Shown: positions 17,719 to 27,543, counted from the stretch's first letter. The stretch: DNA of 64,000 nt from JAOUEA01 sp963762075 (GCA_963762075.1 CAVXJC010000003.1:124001-188000), one strand, 5' to 3'. A program made the numbers and translations. The notes: generated by a model from the letters alone, not told the origin.

Positions 17719-18924
17719 GTGAGCGTCACGTACCCACTCGGGTTCCGGGCCGCCGGCGTGGCAGCTGGCTTCAAGCCGAGCGGGCTTCCCGACCTCGGCC
17801 TGCTCGTGGGCGATCCGGGGACGAGCGCCGCGGCGCTGTTCACCACCAACTCCGTGGCGGCCGCGCCGGTGCAGGTCGGGAGAGACCGCGTCGCGCGCGG
17901 CCACGTGAGGGGCGTGCTCGTGAACAGCGGGCAGGCGAACGCTGCGACGGGCCGGCGGGGCGTCGATGACGCGCTGGCGACGAGCGCACAGGCAGCCCGG
18001 CTGCTCGGTGCCTGCGTTGACGAGGTGATCCCGTGCTCGACCGGGGTGATCGGGGAGCCGATCCATGTGACGACGATGAGTGCGGCGATGCCCGGGCTCA
18101 TCGAGTCGCTCGCGGGCTCGCATGAGGCAGGCGAGTCGTTCGCGCGCGCGATCATGACGACGGACACCACGCACAAGCAGGCGACCAGCGAGACGTCCGG
18201 CGAGGCAGTCCGGGTCGGTGGCTGCGCCAAGGGCGTCGGCATGATCGCGCCGAACCTCGCGACGATGCTCGCGTTCGTGACGACCGATGCTGCTGTCGCG
18301 GCCGGAGATCTCCATCGGCTCGCGACCGAGCGACTGGCGCCGCGGTTCAACTCGCTCACGGTCGACGGATGCAGCTCGACGAACGATACGGTGCTGTTGA
18401 TGGCAAGCGGGGCAGCCGGCGCCGTGTTCGCGCCGGGCCCACGTGCATGGGAGGACCTCGCGGGCGCGATCGACGCCGTCGGCGAGTCGCTCGTGCGGCA
18501 GCTGATCGCGGACGGCGAGGGTGCCACCCATGTGCTGATCGTCGACGTCGAGGGCGCCGCGAGCGACCACGAAGCCCGGCGATTCGCGAAAGCGATCGCC
18601 GAGTCGCCGCTCGTGAAGACCGCGGTGTTCGGCGGCGACCCGAACCCGGGACGGTTCCTCCAGGCAGCGGGCGCTGCGGGCGTGGCGATCGACCCCTCCT
18701 CGATCGACGTGTCGATCGGAGGCGTCGCGGTCGCGACCGGCGGCGTGATACCTCGGAGCTACTTCGAGCCCGCATCGCCGCTCGCCGACGAGGCACGCGC
18801 TGCCATGAAGGAAGCCGAGATCCAGGTGCGCGTGCGACTCGGCGACGGGTCCGGCTCGAGTCGCACGTACGGCTGCGACCTGAGCTACGAGTATGTGCGC
18901 ATCAACGGGGAGTACACGACGTGA
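17719..18924 (+). CDS. argJ: Bifunctional ornithine acetyltransferase / N-acetylglutamate synthase
   Basis: ArgJ, 401 residues, recycles the acetyl group from N-acetylornithine to glutamate. Family members cleave themselves before a threonine that becomes the nucleophile; here it is Thr182 in PNLATMLAF. Other signatures are VNSGQANA, VIPCSTGVIGEP, NSLTVDGCSSTND and the C-terminal YEYVRINGEYTT. Whether it also makes N-acetylglutamate from acetyl-CoA cannot be told from sequence. The GTG at 17719 begins the gene; the stop overlaps the argB start as GTGA. Confidence 0.95.
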   Translation: MSVTYPLGFRAAGVAAGFKPSGLPDLGLLVGDPGTSAAALFTTNSVAAAPVQVGRDRVARGHVRGVLVNSGQANAATGRRGVDDALATSAQAARLLGACVDEVIPCSTGVIGEPIHVTTMSAAMPGLIESLAGSHEAGESFARAIMTTDTTHKQATSETSGEAVRVGGCAKGVGMIAPNLATMLAFVTTDAAVAAGDLHRLATERLAPRFNSLTVDGCSSTNDTVLLMASGAAGAVFAPGPRAWEDLAGAIDAVGESLVRQLIADGEGATHVLIVDVEGAASDHEARRFAKAIAESPLVKTAVFGGDPNPGRFLQAAGAAGVAIDPSSIDVSIGGVAVATGGVIPRSYFEPASPLADEARAAMKEAEIQVRVRLGDGSGSSRTYGCDLSYEYVRINGEYTT

Positions 18925-19853
18925 GCTCCGAGCCGATCGACCTTCCGCCGCAGATCAGGCAGCGCACCGTCGCCAAGGCGCGCACGTTGCTCGAGGCTCT
19001 GCCGTTCATGCGCGAGCACCACGGCAAGGTGATCGTCGTGAAATGGGGGGGCGCGGCGATGGACGCCGCCGTGGGCCCCGGGACACTCGCATCGTCGTTC
19101 GTCGAGGACATCTCGCTGCTGCGCAGCGCCGGCATCACGCCTGTCGTCGTGCACGGCGGAGGGCCGCAGGTGACGAACCTGAGCGAGCGGCTCGGCATCG
19201 AAACGACATTCGTCGACGGCCTGCGCGTCACCGACGCCGCCACGCTCGACGTCGCGACGATGGTGCTGGCGGGCAAGCTCAATACCGATATCGTCGCCTC
19301 GCTCGTGACCGGCGGCGTGCCCGCCGTCGGTCTGTCGGGGGTGGACGGCGGGCTGCTCCTCGCGCGGAAGCGATCCGGCCCCGATCTGGGTTTCGTGGGC
19401 GAGGTCGTGCATGTGAACGCCGACGTGCTGCGCACACTCACCGCCCAACGGTTCGTGCCGGTCGTCGCCACCATCGCCGTCGACGAGACCACTGGACAGG
19501 CCTACAACGTGAACGCCGACGTGGTCGCGAGCCAGCTCGCGATCGAGCTGAGTGCCGAGAAGCTCGTGTTCATCAACGACGTTCCAGGGCTGGTCGGGCC
19601 GACCGGTGACCTGTTGAGCGAGCTCTCGGCTACGCAATGCATCGACGTGCTCGCACAGCCTGGCGTCGTCGCCGGCGGCATGATCCCGAAGCTCCAGAGC
19701 GCGGTCGCGGCGCTGAAGGCCGGTGTCGGGCGCGTCCACCTGGTCGACGGAAGGGTCGAGCATTCTCTCGTGCTCGAGCTGTTCACCCCCGAAGGGGTCG
19801 GCACGATGGTCACGCCCGACACCACGCCTCTCGACGAGGTCGTGCGATCGTGA
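18921..19853 (+). CDS. argB: Acetylglutamate kinase
   Basis: ArgB, 310 residues, phosphorylates N-acetylglutamate. The N-terminal helix (RQRTVAKARTLLEALPFMRE) is the extension found in arginine-inhibited hexameric kinases, so feedback inhibition is likely. Substrate and ATP motifs follow: VVKWGGAAMD, VVHGGGPQV, NVNADVVA and AGGMIPKLQSAV. The GTG at 18921 overlaps the argJ stop by four bases, and the argB stop overlaps the argD start in the same way, indicating coupled translation. Longer upstream frames lie inside argJ and are not real. Confidence 0.94.
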   Translation: MSSEPIDLPPQIRQRTVAKARTLLEALPFMREHHGKVIVVKWGGAAMDAAVGPGTLASSFVEDISLLRSAGITPVVVHGGGPQVTNLSERLGIETTFVDGLRVTDAATLDVATMVLAGKLNTDIVASLVTGGVPAVGLSGVDGGLLLARKRSGPDLGFVGEVVHVNADVLRTLTAQRFVPVVATIAVDETTGQAYNVNADVVASQLAIELSAEKLVFINDVPGLVGPTGDLLSELSATQCIDVLAQPGVVAGGMIPKLQSAVAALKAGVGRVHLVDGRVEHSLVLELFTPEGVGTMVTPDTTPLDEVVRS

Positions 19854-21053
19854 ACGACCCCCACGTCATGCCCACCTATGCCCGGTACCCGGTCACACTC
19901 GTCCGTGGCTCGGGCACACGCGTGTGGGACGACGAGAGCCGCGAGTACCTCGACTTCGCCGGGGCGCTCGGCGTGAACGTGCTCGGGCATTCCCACCCTT
20001 CCTGGGTCGCGGCCGTGCGTGCACAGCTCGACACGCTCGACATGGTCAGCAACCTCTTCGCGACCGAACCGCAGGCTGCGCTGGCCGGGCGGCTCGCCGA
20101 GCTGATGCCGGTGAACGATGCGCGAGTGTTCTTCTGCAACTCGGGCGCGGAGGCGAACGAGGCCGCGATCAAGCTCGCGCGCAAGCTGCGGACTCGCGAG
20201 AGGCAAGGCGACGATGATCGCGCTCGACGGCTCGTTCCACGGGCGGACGATCGCCGCGCTTGCCGCGACCGGGCAGCCATCGAAGAGAACGGCGTTCGAA
20301 CCACTCGTCGACTGGTTCCGGTTCGTGCCCGCCGGCGACATCGACTCGCTCGCGTCGGCGATGACCGACGACGTGATCGCCGTCCTGCTCGAACCGGTCC
20401 TCGCAGAAGGTGGGGTTCACCCGCTCGACGACGCCTACCTGCGCGGGGTGCGAGCGCTCTGCGATGAGCGCGGCGCGCTGCTCGTGGCCGACGAGGTGCA
20501 GTCGGGCTTGGGGCGCTGCGGCGACTGGGCGGCGTTGCAGCACGCGGGCGTCGAGGCCGACGTGCTGACGCTCGCGAAGGGGCTGGGCGGCGGGCTTCCG
20601 ATCGGCGCGATGCTCGCGCGGCGGGAGCTCTCGTTCGAAGCGGGCGAACACGGCTCGACCTTCGGTGGGGGTCCGGTCGTGTGCGCCGGCGCACTCGCGG
20701 TCATCGACGCCATCGAACGTGGCGGACTGCTCGCGAGGGCGGTCGCTCTCGGTGAGAGCCTGTTCGGAGCGGCTGCGGCGGCAGCGCCCGAGGGCACCGT
20801 GCTCGAGGCGCGGGGGCGCGGTTGCCTCTGGGGTTTCCAACTCGCCCGTCCGGTCGCGAACGATGTCGTGCTGGCGATGATCGATGGCGGCGTGCTCGCA
20901 ACCACGGCAGGCCCGGACGTCGTGCGCATGTCGCCGCCGCTCACGGCGAGCGTTGACGATGTTGCCCTGGCAACGGGGGCCTTCGGTGCCGCCGTCGCGC
21001 GCGTGCTCACGCCGGCCGGCGTGAGAAGCACGCCGAGCGAGGCGTCGACATGA
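19850..21053 (+). CDS. argD: Acetylornithine aminotransferase (frameshifted)
   Basis: ArgD, a class III PLP transaminase making N-acetylornithine. The first part (from GTG 19850) reads to SGAEANEAAIKLARK, then the frame breaks near 20190. The remainder continues one frame on, with LARGKATMIALDGSFHGRT, the PLP aspartate in VADEVQSG, and the Schiff-base lysine in TLAKGLGGGLPIGAM. Dropping one G from the GG at 20190-20191 restores a normal protein of about 400 residues joined as KLRLARGKATM. Everything else is conserved. Two more single-base frameshifts lie within 4.5 kb, so an assembly error is likelier than a true pseudogene. The stop overlaps argR as ATGA. Confidence 0.85.
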
Positions 21054-21526
21054 GCCGCTCCGATGGGGCCTCGAAAGCCAAACGGCAGCAGGCGATGCTC
21101 GGACTGCTTGTCACCGAGCGGCTCGCGAGCCAGCACGAGATCCGCGATCGCCTCGCCTACATGGGTCTCGACGCGACGCAATCCACGATCAGTCGCGACA
21201 TCGAGGAGCTCGGTCTCGCGCGGGTGCACGACCACGAGGGAACTCGGTACGTCGTTCCCGGCGAGGCGGGTTCCTACGGGCCCTTGGGGCTGCTGCGGCA
21301 CCTGCTCGACGAGTTCGCCCTGTCGTTCGTGGCAAGCGACGCCGGATTGATCGTGCGGACCTCGCCCGGAGCGGCAGCGGCGCTCGCCGAGGGCATCGAC
21401 CGCGCCGGGCTCGACGGGGTGGCAGGCACGATCGCCGGCGACAACACGATCTTGGTCTTGGGGCGGGTCGGTGTGAAGCCCCTCGCGCTCGAGCGATCGC
21501 TGACTCGGATCATGGAGGCAAGCTGA
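21050..21526 (+). CDS. argR: Arginine repressor
   Basis: ArgR, 158 residues, represses arginine synthesis genes when loaded with arginine. The N-terminal winged helix has RLASQHEIRDRLAYMGLDAT followed by QSTISRDIEELGLARV, the family's DNA-recognition signature. The C-terminal domain has the GTIAGDNTILVLGR segment with the GDNT arginine-binding motif that also forms the hexamer. The ATG at 21050 overlaps the argD stop. It sits where argF is normally found before it in actinomycetes. The likely target is the palindrome at the argC start. Confidence 0.95.
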   Translation: MSRSDGASKAKRQQAMLGLLVTERLASQHEIRDRLAYMGLDATQSTISRDIEELGLARVHDHEGTRYVVPGEAGSYGPLGLLRHLLDEFALSFVASDAGLIVRTSPGAAAALAEGIDRAGLDGVAGTIAGDNTILVLGRVGVKPLALERSLTRIMEAS

Positions 21527-22752
21527 TGACGGGCAACGGCACGGTGGGCAGCGGCGGAGCGGGTCGGAGGGCGGTGCTCGCCTACAGCGGAGGCCTCGAC
21601 ACGTCGGTCACGATCCGCTGGTTGGGAGAGCAGGGCTACGAGGTGCACGCGGTCGTGGTCGACGTGGGTCAGCGCGAGGACTTCGACGAGATCGTCGAGC
21701 GCGGGCACAAGGCCGGAGCCGCGAGCGTGCGGCTCGTCGATGCCGTCGATCGCTTCGCGGCTGAGTTCCTCACGCCCGCGATCCGAGCCAACGGTCTCTA
21801 CGAGGGCAAGTACCCGATGGTCTCAGGGCTCGCGCGTCCCTGCATCGTCGAGGAGGTCGTGAAGGTGGCCCGCGAGGTCGGTGCCGGCGTCGTCGCGCAC
21901 GGGTGCACCGGCAAGGGCAACGATCAGGTGCGGTTCGAGCTGTCGTTCGGTGTGCTCGCGCCCGACCTGGAGGTGCTCGCGCCCATCCGCGACGCGAACA
22001 TCCCGCGCGACAAGGCGATCGTGCTTGCCGATGAATGGGGCATCCCCATCGCGGACGTCGTCACGACGTACTCGGTCGACGAGAACATCTGGGGGCGCAC
22101 AGCGGAATGTGGCCCGCTCGAGGATCCATGGATCGCGCCCCCCGAGGATGCGTTCGAGAGAACGGTGCCGCCCCACGAGCGCCCGCCCCATCCCGCTGAG
22201 ATCACCGTTGCGTTCGGCCGCGGCGTGCCGGTCGCGCTCGACGGCGAGGAGATCGCCCTCCCCGAGATGATCCGCCGCCTCGACGTGCTGGGCGGTTCCT
22301 ACGGGTTCGGACGCGTCGACATGATCGAGAACCGGCGAGTGGGTATCAAGAGCCGCGAACTCTACGAGGTGCCCGGGGCGCTCGCGATCATCGTGGCGCA
22401 TCAGGCGCTCGAGGATCTCACGCTGGAGCGCGATCTCGCGCACCACAAGCCGCAGCTGGAACAACGCTGGGCCGATCTCGTCTACGACGGCCACTGGTTC
22501 TCGCCGCTGCGCGCCGCGATCGATGCCTACGTCGACGCCACGCAGGCGAACGTCACCGGCGAGGTGCGACTGCGCTACGAGCCGGGCTCGTGCACGGTCG
22601 TGGGGCGGCGGAGCGACCACTCTCTCTACGACCTGTCGCTCGCCACCTACGGAAGCGGAGATGCGTTCGACCAGTCCGACGCCAAGGGGTACGTGCGACT
22701 CTTCGGCCTGCCGCTCAAGGTGTGGTCCGCGAAGCAGGGAAGCCGCACGTGA
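21526..22752 (+). CDS. argG: Argininosuccinate synthase
   Basis: ArgG, 408 residues, condenses citrulline with aspartate using ATP. The P-loop-like AYSGGLDTSV begins at about residue 18. The ANGLYEGKYPMVSGLARPC segment, the AHGCTGKGNDQVRFE motif and the SVDENIWGRTAECGPLE region are all typical. A short Gly-rich N-terminal tail (MTGNGTVGSGGAGRR) precedes the domain. Its ATG shares one base with the argR stop (TGATG), and its own stop overlaps argH as GTGA. Citrulline supply requires an argF product, which is not encoded in this window. Confidence 0.96.
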   Translation: MTGNGTVGSGGAGRRAVLAYSGGLDTSVTIRWLGEQGYEVHAVVVDVGQREDFDEIVERGHKAGAASVRLVDAVDRFAAEFLTPAIRANGLYEGKYPMVSGLARPCIVEEVVKVAREVGAGVVAHGCTGKGNDQVRFELSFGVLAPDLEVLAPIRDANIPRDKAIVLADEWGIPIADVVTTYSVDENIWGRTAECGPLEDPWIAPPEDAFERTVPPHERPPHPAEITVAFGRGVPVALDGEEIALPEMIRRLDVLGGSYGFGRVDMIENRRVGIKSRELYEVPGALAIIVAHQALEDLTLERDLAHHKPQLEQRWADLVYDGHWFSPLRAAIDAYVDATQANVTGEVRLRYEPGSCTVVGRRSDHSLYDLSLATYGSGDAFDQSDAKGYVRLFGLPLKVWSAKQGSRT

Positions 22753-24159
22753 CCGAGTCCGGTGATGAGCCGCTATGGGCGGGGCGGTTCTCGTCAGTCC
22801 CGGCGCCTGAGGCTCACGCGCTCGGCAGATCGTTGGGCTTCGATGTACGTCTCGCGCGGGCCGACGTCGAGGCCTCGATCGCACACGTTGGTGCGCTGCA
22901 ACGAGCGGGACTGCTCGACGCCGGCGAGGTGTCGGCCCTCGAGGAGACGCTCGTCGCGGTGGGCGACGACATCGTCGGGGGCACGTTCGAGTTCAACGAC
23001 GCCGACGAGGACATCCACTCGGCGATCGAACGAGGCGTCACGGAGCGGCTCGGCCACCTCGGGGGGAAGCTGCATGCAGGCCGGTCGAGGAATGACCTCG
23101 TCGTCACCGATCTCCGCCTCTGGTTGCTCGCCGCCGCCACACGCATCGACGAGCTCGCGGTCGCGCTCGCAGGAACCCTGATCGCCCGCGCGCGTGAGCA
23201 CGCCCAGACAGTGATGCCCGGCACGACGCATGCCCGCTTCGCGCAGCCGGTCACCCTCGGCCACCACCTGCTCGCGCACGCGTGGGCACTCGTGCGGGAC
23301 CTCGATCGCCTGCATGAGTGGTCGGATCGTGCCTCGATGTCGTCGCTCGGCGCGGGTGCGACCGCGACCTCGACGCTCGGGCTCGACCCCGAGGCCATCG
23401 CCGAACGACTCGGCCTGCGCCGAGCGTTCACGAACTCGATCGACGCGGTGAGCGACCGCGACTTCGTGCAGGAGTTCCTGGCGGCGGCAACCATCTGCGC
23501 CACGCATCTGTCACGCCTCGCGGCCGACCTCGCGCGGTGGACCGACGAGTCCCTCGGCTGGGCCTCGCTCGACGAGGCCTACGCGACAGGCTCGAGCATG
23601 ATGCCCCAGAAGCGCAACCCCGACACCGCCGAGCTCGCGCGCGGCAAGGCCGCCCGGGTGGCGGCGGATTTCGTCGCCGTGACTTCTCTGCTGCAATGGG
23701 CTGCCTCTCGGCTACCACCGAGATCTACAGGAGGACAAGGAGCCCGCGTTCGACGCTGCCGACACGCTGGAGCTGGTGCTTGCAGCTCTCACGGGAGCCA
23801 TCGCGACGATGCGCTTCGACTCCGACGCGATGCGGAGCGCGTGCTCCGACGCCGGGCTCTACGCCACGGACCTCGCAGAGGCACTCGTGATCTCGGGCAT
23901 GCCCTTTCGCGAGGCACACCGGCGAACGGGCGAGCTGCTGCGATCCATCGACGAGCAAGGTCGCGCTCTCGCTGACCTCACCGATTCCGAGTGGAAGGAG
24001 TTCGGCGTGCCGTCCGGCGCGACGATGCTGGATCCCGAACGGAGCGTCGCTGCTCGAACCACCCCGGGCGGGCCCTCGCCGGAGAGCGTTCGGACGCAAG
24101 CCGGTGAGCTGGAGCGTGCGATCGCCGACCGGCGTGCGAGGTCGTCGAAGCGCTCCTAA
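22749..24159 (+). CDS. argH: Argininosuccinate lyase (frameshifted)
   Basis: ArgH splits argininosuccinate into arginine and fumarate. The N-terminal part is complete (EPLWAGRFSS, EDIHSAIERGVTERLG, HAGRSRNDLV, and the signature GSSMMPQKRNPDTAELARGK). The frame breaks at about 23697-23700. The continuation, one frame on, reads GLPLGYHRDLQEDKEPAFDA and ends at 24159. Removing one base of TGGG at 23697-23700 rejoins the expected LQ-GLPLGYHRDLQEDKE and gives a normal length of about 469 residues. The stop codon TAA lies in the loop of a hairpin (24149-24167). I read it as an intact gene with a sequence error, though a real disruption is possible. Confidence 0.85.
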
Positions 24160-24167
24160 GGAGCGCT
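24149..24167. terminator. Hairpin at the argH stop, between convergent genes
   Basis: Perfect eight-base arms AGCGCTCC and GGAGCGCT enclose the TAA stop of argH as a three-base loop. No T-run follows on either strand, so it may be a weak or Rho-assisted bidirectional terminator between argH and the convergent SDR gene. Confidence 0.5.
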
Positions 24168-24178
24168 CGTACGGCTGA

Positions 24179-25148
24179 TCAGCTTCCGGTCAGTCGCTCG
24201 CAGAGATCCCAGAGCTTCGCGCGTTCGTCGGATGTGGCGCCCGAGGGCACGAGCTTGGTCGTCGAGCGGGGCGCTCGATCCAACCAGAACTTCCCGGTCA
24301 GAAGACCGGGCTCTTCGGCTGCTGCGAGCCAGACGATCGTGTCGGCGCCCTGGTCGGGGGAGCGCAGGATCGGTCCGAGCAGGGTTCGAAAGCCGGGGAG
24401 CCCGGTCTCGAGGCCGGGCGTGTCTGCCCAACCGGGATGCATCGCGTGCACCGCGACGCCGTCGTCGCGCGAGCGTTTGGCCCACTCCTCGGCGAGCACG
24501 ACCTGCGCGCGCTTGGCGCGGGCGTACGCCTTCGTTCCCGAGTACCCGTCGAACCCCATCTCGAGGCGATCGACGTCGAGCGACTGGGTGTACATGCCGC
24601 CGCTCGCCACCCACAACACGCGGCTCCGGCCGGACGTCGACCGCAGCAGCGACATGAGCTCGTCCCGTGAGCAGGAACGGGCCGAGCACCATGGTCGCGA
24701 ACGTCATCTCATGGCCATCGACCGACTCGCGTCGCTCGGGGAGCAATGCCCCTGCGTTGTGCACGAGCACGTCGAGGCGTGGCTCCCGCTCGCGGATCTC
24801 ACCCGCCAACCGGCGCACATCGCCCAGCGAGCTCAGATCGGCGACGTAGAGCGCGGCCTCAGGGCCGCCCTCCTGGGTGATCTCCTCGATCGCCGTGGCG
24901 CCACGCTCGGCGTCGCGCGCAACGACCCGCACCGATGCGCCGATGCACGCGAGCTTCTTCGCAGTCAACAGTCCGAGTCCCGAGTTGCCGCCGGTGATCA
25001 TCGCCGTGGTTCCGGTCATGTCGAGCGAGTCGAGATCCTGCCAATCGAACATGCGCCGCCGCACCTCGTAGCCGATCTTGGTGAAGCTTCCGACAACGCT
25101 CGCCTCGAGCGCGGCGTCGACAGCACGCCTCAGCATCGGATCCGTCAC
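24179..25148 (-). CDS. Short-chain dehydrogenase/reductase (frameshifted)
   Basis: An SDR-family NAD(P)-dependent oxidoreductase. The N-terminal portion (from ATG 25148) has the cofactor motif TGGNSGLGLLTAKKL, the DLSSL turn and the NAG motif HNAGALL. After VLGPFLLT the frame breaks at the GGG complementary to 24664-24666. The rest continues in another frame with RVLWVASGGMY (the catalytic serine region) and YSGTKAYARAK (YxxxK), then GVAVHAMHPGWADTPGL. Removing one G gives PFLLTDELMSLLR and an intact protein of about 322 residues. It resembles retinol-dehydrogenase-type SDRs. This is the third one-base frameshift in 4.5 kb. Confidence 0.78.
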
Positions 25149-25207
25149 GACTCCGACGCTACCCGAGCTCGGCCGGAGCGCAACCGTCGTGAGACCATCG
25201 CGTGACC

Positions 25208-25699
25208 ATGCGGTTCACGATCAGAGCGTTCACCGAGGCCGATGCCAACGCGGTCGCGAGCTGGCGATACCCGGCGCCCTACGACGTGTACGACGCGCGA
25301 GAGGACCCCTCGATGGGCGAGGAGATGCGCGATCCGGTGCGATGGGGGGCATCCTGGTTCGCAGCCGACGATGCAGACAGTGGCGAGTTGGTCGGCTTCC
25401 TCGAGCTCGTCGCGAGCGAGTCGGAGCTTCACGCGGACACGCTGGTGGAAGTCGAGGTGGGTCTCGGCCTCCGGCCCGATCTCACCGGCCGCGGCATCGG
25501 GGCGGCGTTCGTCGAAGCGGCGCTCGAGTTCTCACGCTCGCGTTGGTCGCCGTACACGTTCGCGCTCGACGTGTTCCCTTGGAACGAGCGAGCGATCCGA
25601 ACCTACGAACAGGCGGGGTTCGAGCGCGGCGAGGTGTACGACCGCACGTTCGAGAACGGTAACGAGGTCACGTTCTTGAGGATGATGCGGAGGGCATGA
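25208..25699 (+). CDS. GNAT-family N-acetyltransferase
   Basis: About 163 residues with the GNAT fold, which transfers an acetyl group from acetyl-CoA to an amine or N terminus. Motif A, the acetyl-CoA pyrophosphate loop, appears as LGLRPDLTGRGIGAAFVEAAL at the centre. The later strands read TFALDVFPWNERAIRTYEQAGF, the typical motif B region. The N terminus MRFTIRAFTEADANAVASWRY suggests the RimJ/RimL-like branch. A GTG two codons upstream (25202) is an alternative start. It is divergent from the SDR gene. Substrate unknown. Confidence 0.82.
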   Translation: MRFTIRAFTEADANAVASWRYPAPYDVYDAREDPSMGEEMRDPVRWGASWFAADDADSGELVGFLELVASESELHADTLVEVEVGLGLRPDLTGRGIGAAFVEAALEFSRSRWSPYTFALDVFPWNERAIRTYEQAGFERGEVYDRTFENGNEVTFLRMMRRA

Positions 25700-25733
25700 A
25701 CGTCGCAGCTCGGCGTCACGCGACGGCGGTGGT

Positions 25734-25961
25734 TCACGGCGCCATGTCCGACGAAACCCAGCTGGAGAACAGCTCGACGTGCTCCCGTGGCCAGGCACCG
25801 TCACACGGCATGTCGCCCGTCTCGAGGCGCTCGAGGATCGCGGTCGCGTGAGCTCGCACGTCCTCCAGGTCCCAGAGGTCGAACGACTCGAGCATGGACT
25901 CCCGATCTTTCTCGCGGAACAACGGCCTGATCGACGCCTCGAACCCGGCACCCTCACTCAC
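25734..25961 (-). CDS. Small conserved actinobacterial protein
   Basis: A 75-residue soluble protein. The pattern IRPLFREKDRESM, SFDLWDLEDVRAHATAIL, and TGDMPCDGAWP, then VELFSSWV, matches a short conserved hypothetical type I recall from actinomycete genomes, sometimes fused to or near redox enzymes. It has one cysteine and no export signal. It lies on the minus strand just downstream of the DAG-kinase-like gene (34 bases), so it may be the second gene of that transcript only if read in the reverse order; strand and spacing permit this. Function unknown. Confidence 0.6.
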   Translation of the reverse strand: MSEGAGFEASIRPLFREKDRESMLESFDLWDLEDVRAHATAILERLETGDMPCDGAWPREHVELFSSWVSSDMAP

Positions 25962-25994
25962 GTCAACCGCTCCTTCCCGGTCACTGTGCGACCG

Positions 25995-27392
25995 TCACGA
26001 CGACACGTCCTCGGATGCTACGACTCGAGGATCATGAGGCGTGACCGCCCTTCCGAGGGCGACGCGCACCACGCCACGAGCTGCCGAGCGCCAGCCAAGG
26101 GAGCGACCCGCCGGCGACGAGCCGATCGCGTGGGCCGGCAACCTCACGCGAAGCGGTTCGGCCCGGATCGAGAACACCAGCGGGGCTCCGAGCGTGAGCG
26201 ATTCGCCGTCGAGCCCGACATCGATCGTGGTATCCGATGTCACCTCGAATGCGTCTGCCACCCACGACGTGAACCCCGAGAACCGTTCGGCGCGTCCTGC
26301 CGCGACAGCCGCGATGAACGACGCCGCTGAGCGGTCGTCGTCGATCTCGAGGGCGATGATCCCCAGGCGATGGGTGTCGAGACGGGGCCGGCTCGTCAGC
26401 CCATCGACCGTGTTCCCATAGGGGTTGTTCGAGATCTGCACCAGGTGCGCTCCCACGTGGTCTTCGCCGGCAGGCCCTTTGAACCGAAGGTCGAACGGCG
26501 ACGCTCCGGGCCCCAGCATCTTGGGGAGCGCAGCCAGCGTGGTATCGATCTTGGCGTCCCGGTACTCGGGCGAACGGATGATCGATGCATAGAGTCCGAG
26601 CGAGACGTTGTTCACGAACACACGCCCGTTCACGTCGGCCAGGTCTATGGACCGTTCTACCGCCTCGTCGAACGCGTCGAGCGCGCCCACCACGTCGTCG
26701 CGATCGAGCCCCAGGTCCAGCGCAAGGTGATTCCTCGTACCGGCGGGCACGATCACCATCGAGACGCCTCGCTCAGCCGCGATGCTCGCGACGAGCGCCT
26801 GCGACCCATCTCCGCCTGCCATGCCGATCACGTCGGCGCCGCTGTCGAGGGCATCTCGGGCCATCTCGAGCAGATCGTCGCCGGCCCGCAGCACCACCGG
26901 TTCGATCCCTCGTGCTCGACTCTCCTCTTCGAGACGGAAGCGCTCAGCCTTCCCGCCACCGGACTTCGGGTTCACGATCAACACCCCTCGCTTCGAAGCC
27001 GGAACCGCTTCGCCGGGGGTGGGTGTCTCCTTCAGCGCCCCGATGTCGAGGGCGAGCGCGTGCCGCGCGAACACCACCGCCGCGAGGAGCAGCACGATCC
27101 GGATCAGAGCCACGACGAACTCCGCCCGTCCTTCGACGAACGCGTAGGCAACGATGCCCGCGATGGCGGCGACGCAGACCGCCATGCCGATCAGCCTCCC
27201 GCGACCCGCTCGGGTGAGTGCGTACCAGGCGGCGAGCAGTGCGACGAGCAGCAGAGGCGCCTGCACCGTGAAGCGCTGCGCGTCGTCGGGGATGCTCGTC
27301 ACGCCGAGGGCGAGCGCCAGGACGACCATGCAGATCGCCGCAACGGCGGCGAGCCTTCGACCGGTCGCGGGCTTCTCCGCGGATGCGCTCAT
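25995..27392 (-). CDS. Membrane-anchored diacylglycerol kinase-like protein
   Basis: A 465-residue protein with an N-terminal membrane domain fused to a DAGK/YegS-type lipid kinase domain. Four hydrophobic helices are seen in the first 115 residues (for example AAICMVVLALALGVTSI and FVVALIRIVLLLAAVVF). The kinase part starts about residue 135 with GVLIVNPKSGGGKAERF. The nucleotide site is GMAGGDGSQALVASIA, with GGDGS where GGDGT is usual, and VIVPAGTRNHLALDLGL follows. The C-terminal beta domain (FSGFTSWVADAFEVTS to DGESLTLGAPLVF) is typical. It probably phosphorylates a membrane lipid such as diacylglycerol. A CATAATCT box precedes the start on the minus strand. Confidence 0.82.
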   Translation of the reverse strand: MSASAEKPATGRRLAAVAAICMVVLALALGVTSIPDDAQRFTVQAPLLLVALLAAWYALTRAGRGRLIGMAVCVAAIAGIVAYAFVEGRAEFVVALIRIVLLLAAVVFARHALALDIGALKETPTPGEAVPASKRGVLIVNPKSGGGKAERFRLEEESRARGIEPVVLRAGDDLLEMARDALDSGADVIGMAGGDGSQALVASIAAERGVSMVIVPAGTRNHLALDLGLDRDDVVGALDAFDEAVERSIDLADVNGRVFVNNVSLGLYASIIRSPEYRDAKIDTTLAALPKMLGPGASPFDLRFKGPAGEDHVGAHLVQISNNPYGNTVDGLTSRPRLDTHRLGIIALEIDDDRSAASFIAAVAAGRAERFSGFTSWVADAFEVTSDTTIDVGLDGESLTLGAPLVFSIRAEPLRVRLPAHAIGSSPAGRSLGWRSAARGVVRVALGRAVTPHDPRVVASEDVSS

Positions 27393-27543
27393 TTCAGCTC
27401 GAGAGATTATGGACTTCCAGCGCCCGAGTGTGAGCCGGTGACGGTACGCTGGACGAGAGCGCCGATCGATTCGATCGATCAGGGAAGAGCGGCAGATCGA
27501 TACCTACCTGTGGCTGAAGCTGGTCCACATCCTGGCCGCGATC

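Noticed and set aside
20186..20191. Programmed +1 frameshift in argD
   Set aside because: No slippery codon followed by a rare codon or stop is seen, and two other genes nearby have equal one-base shifts; error is simpler.
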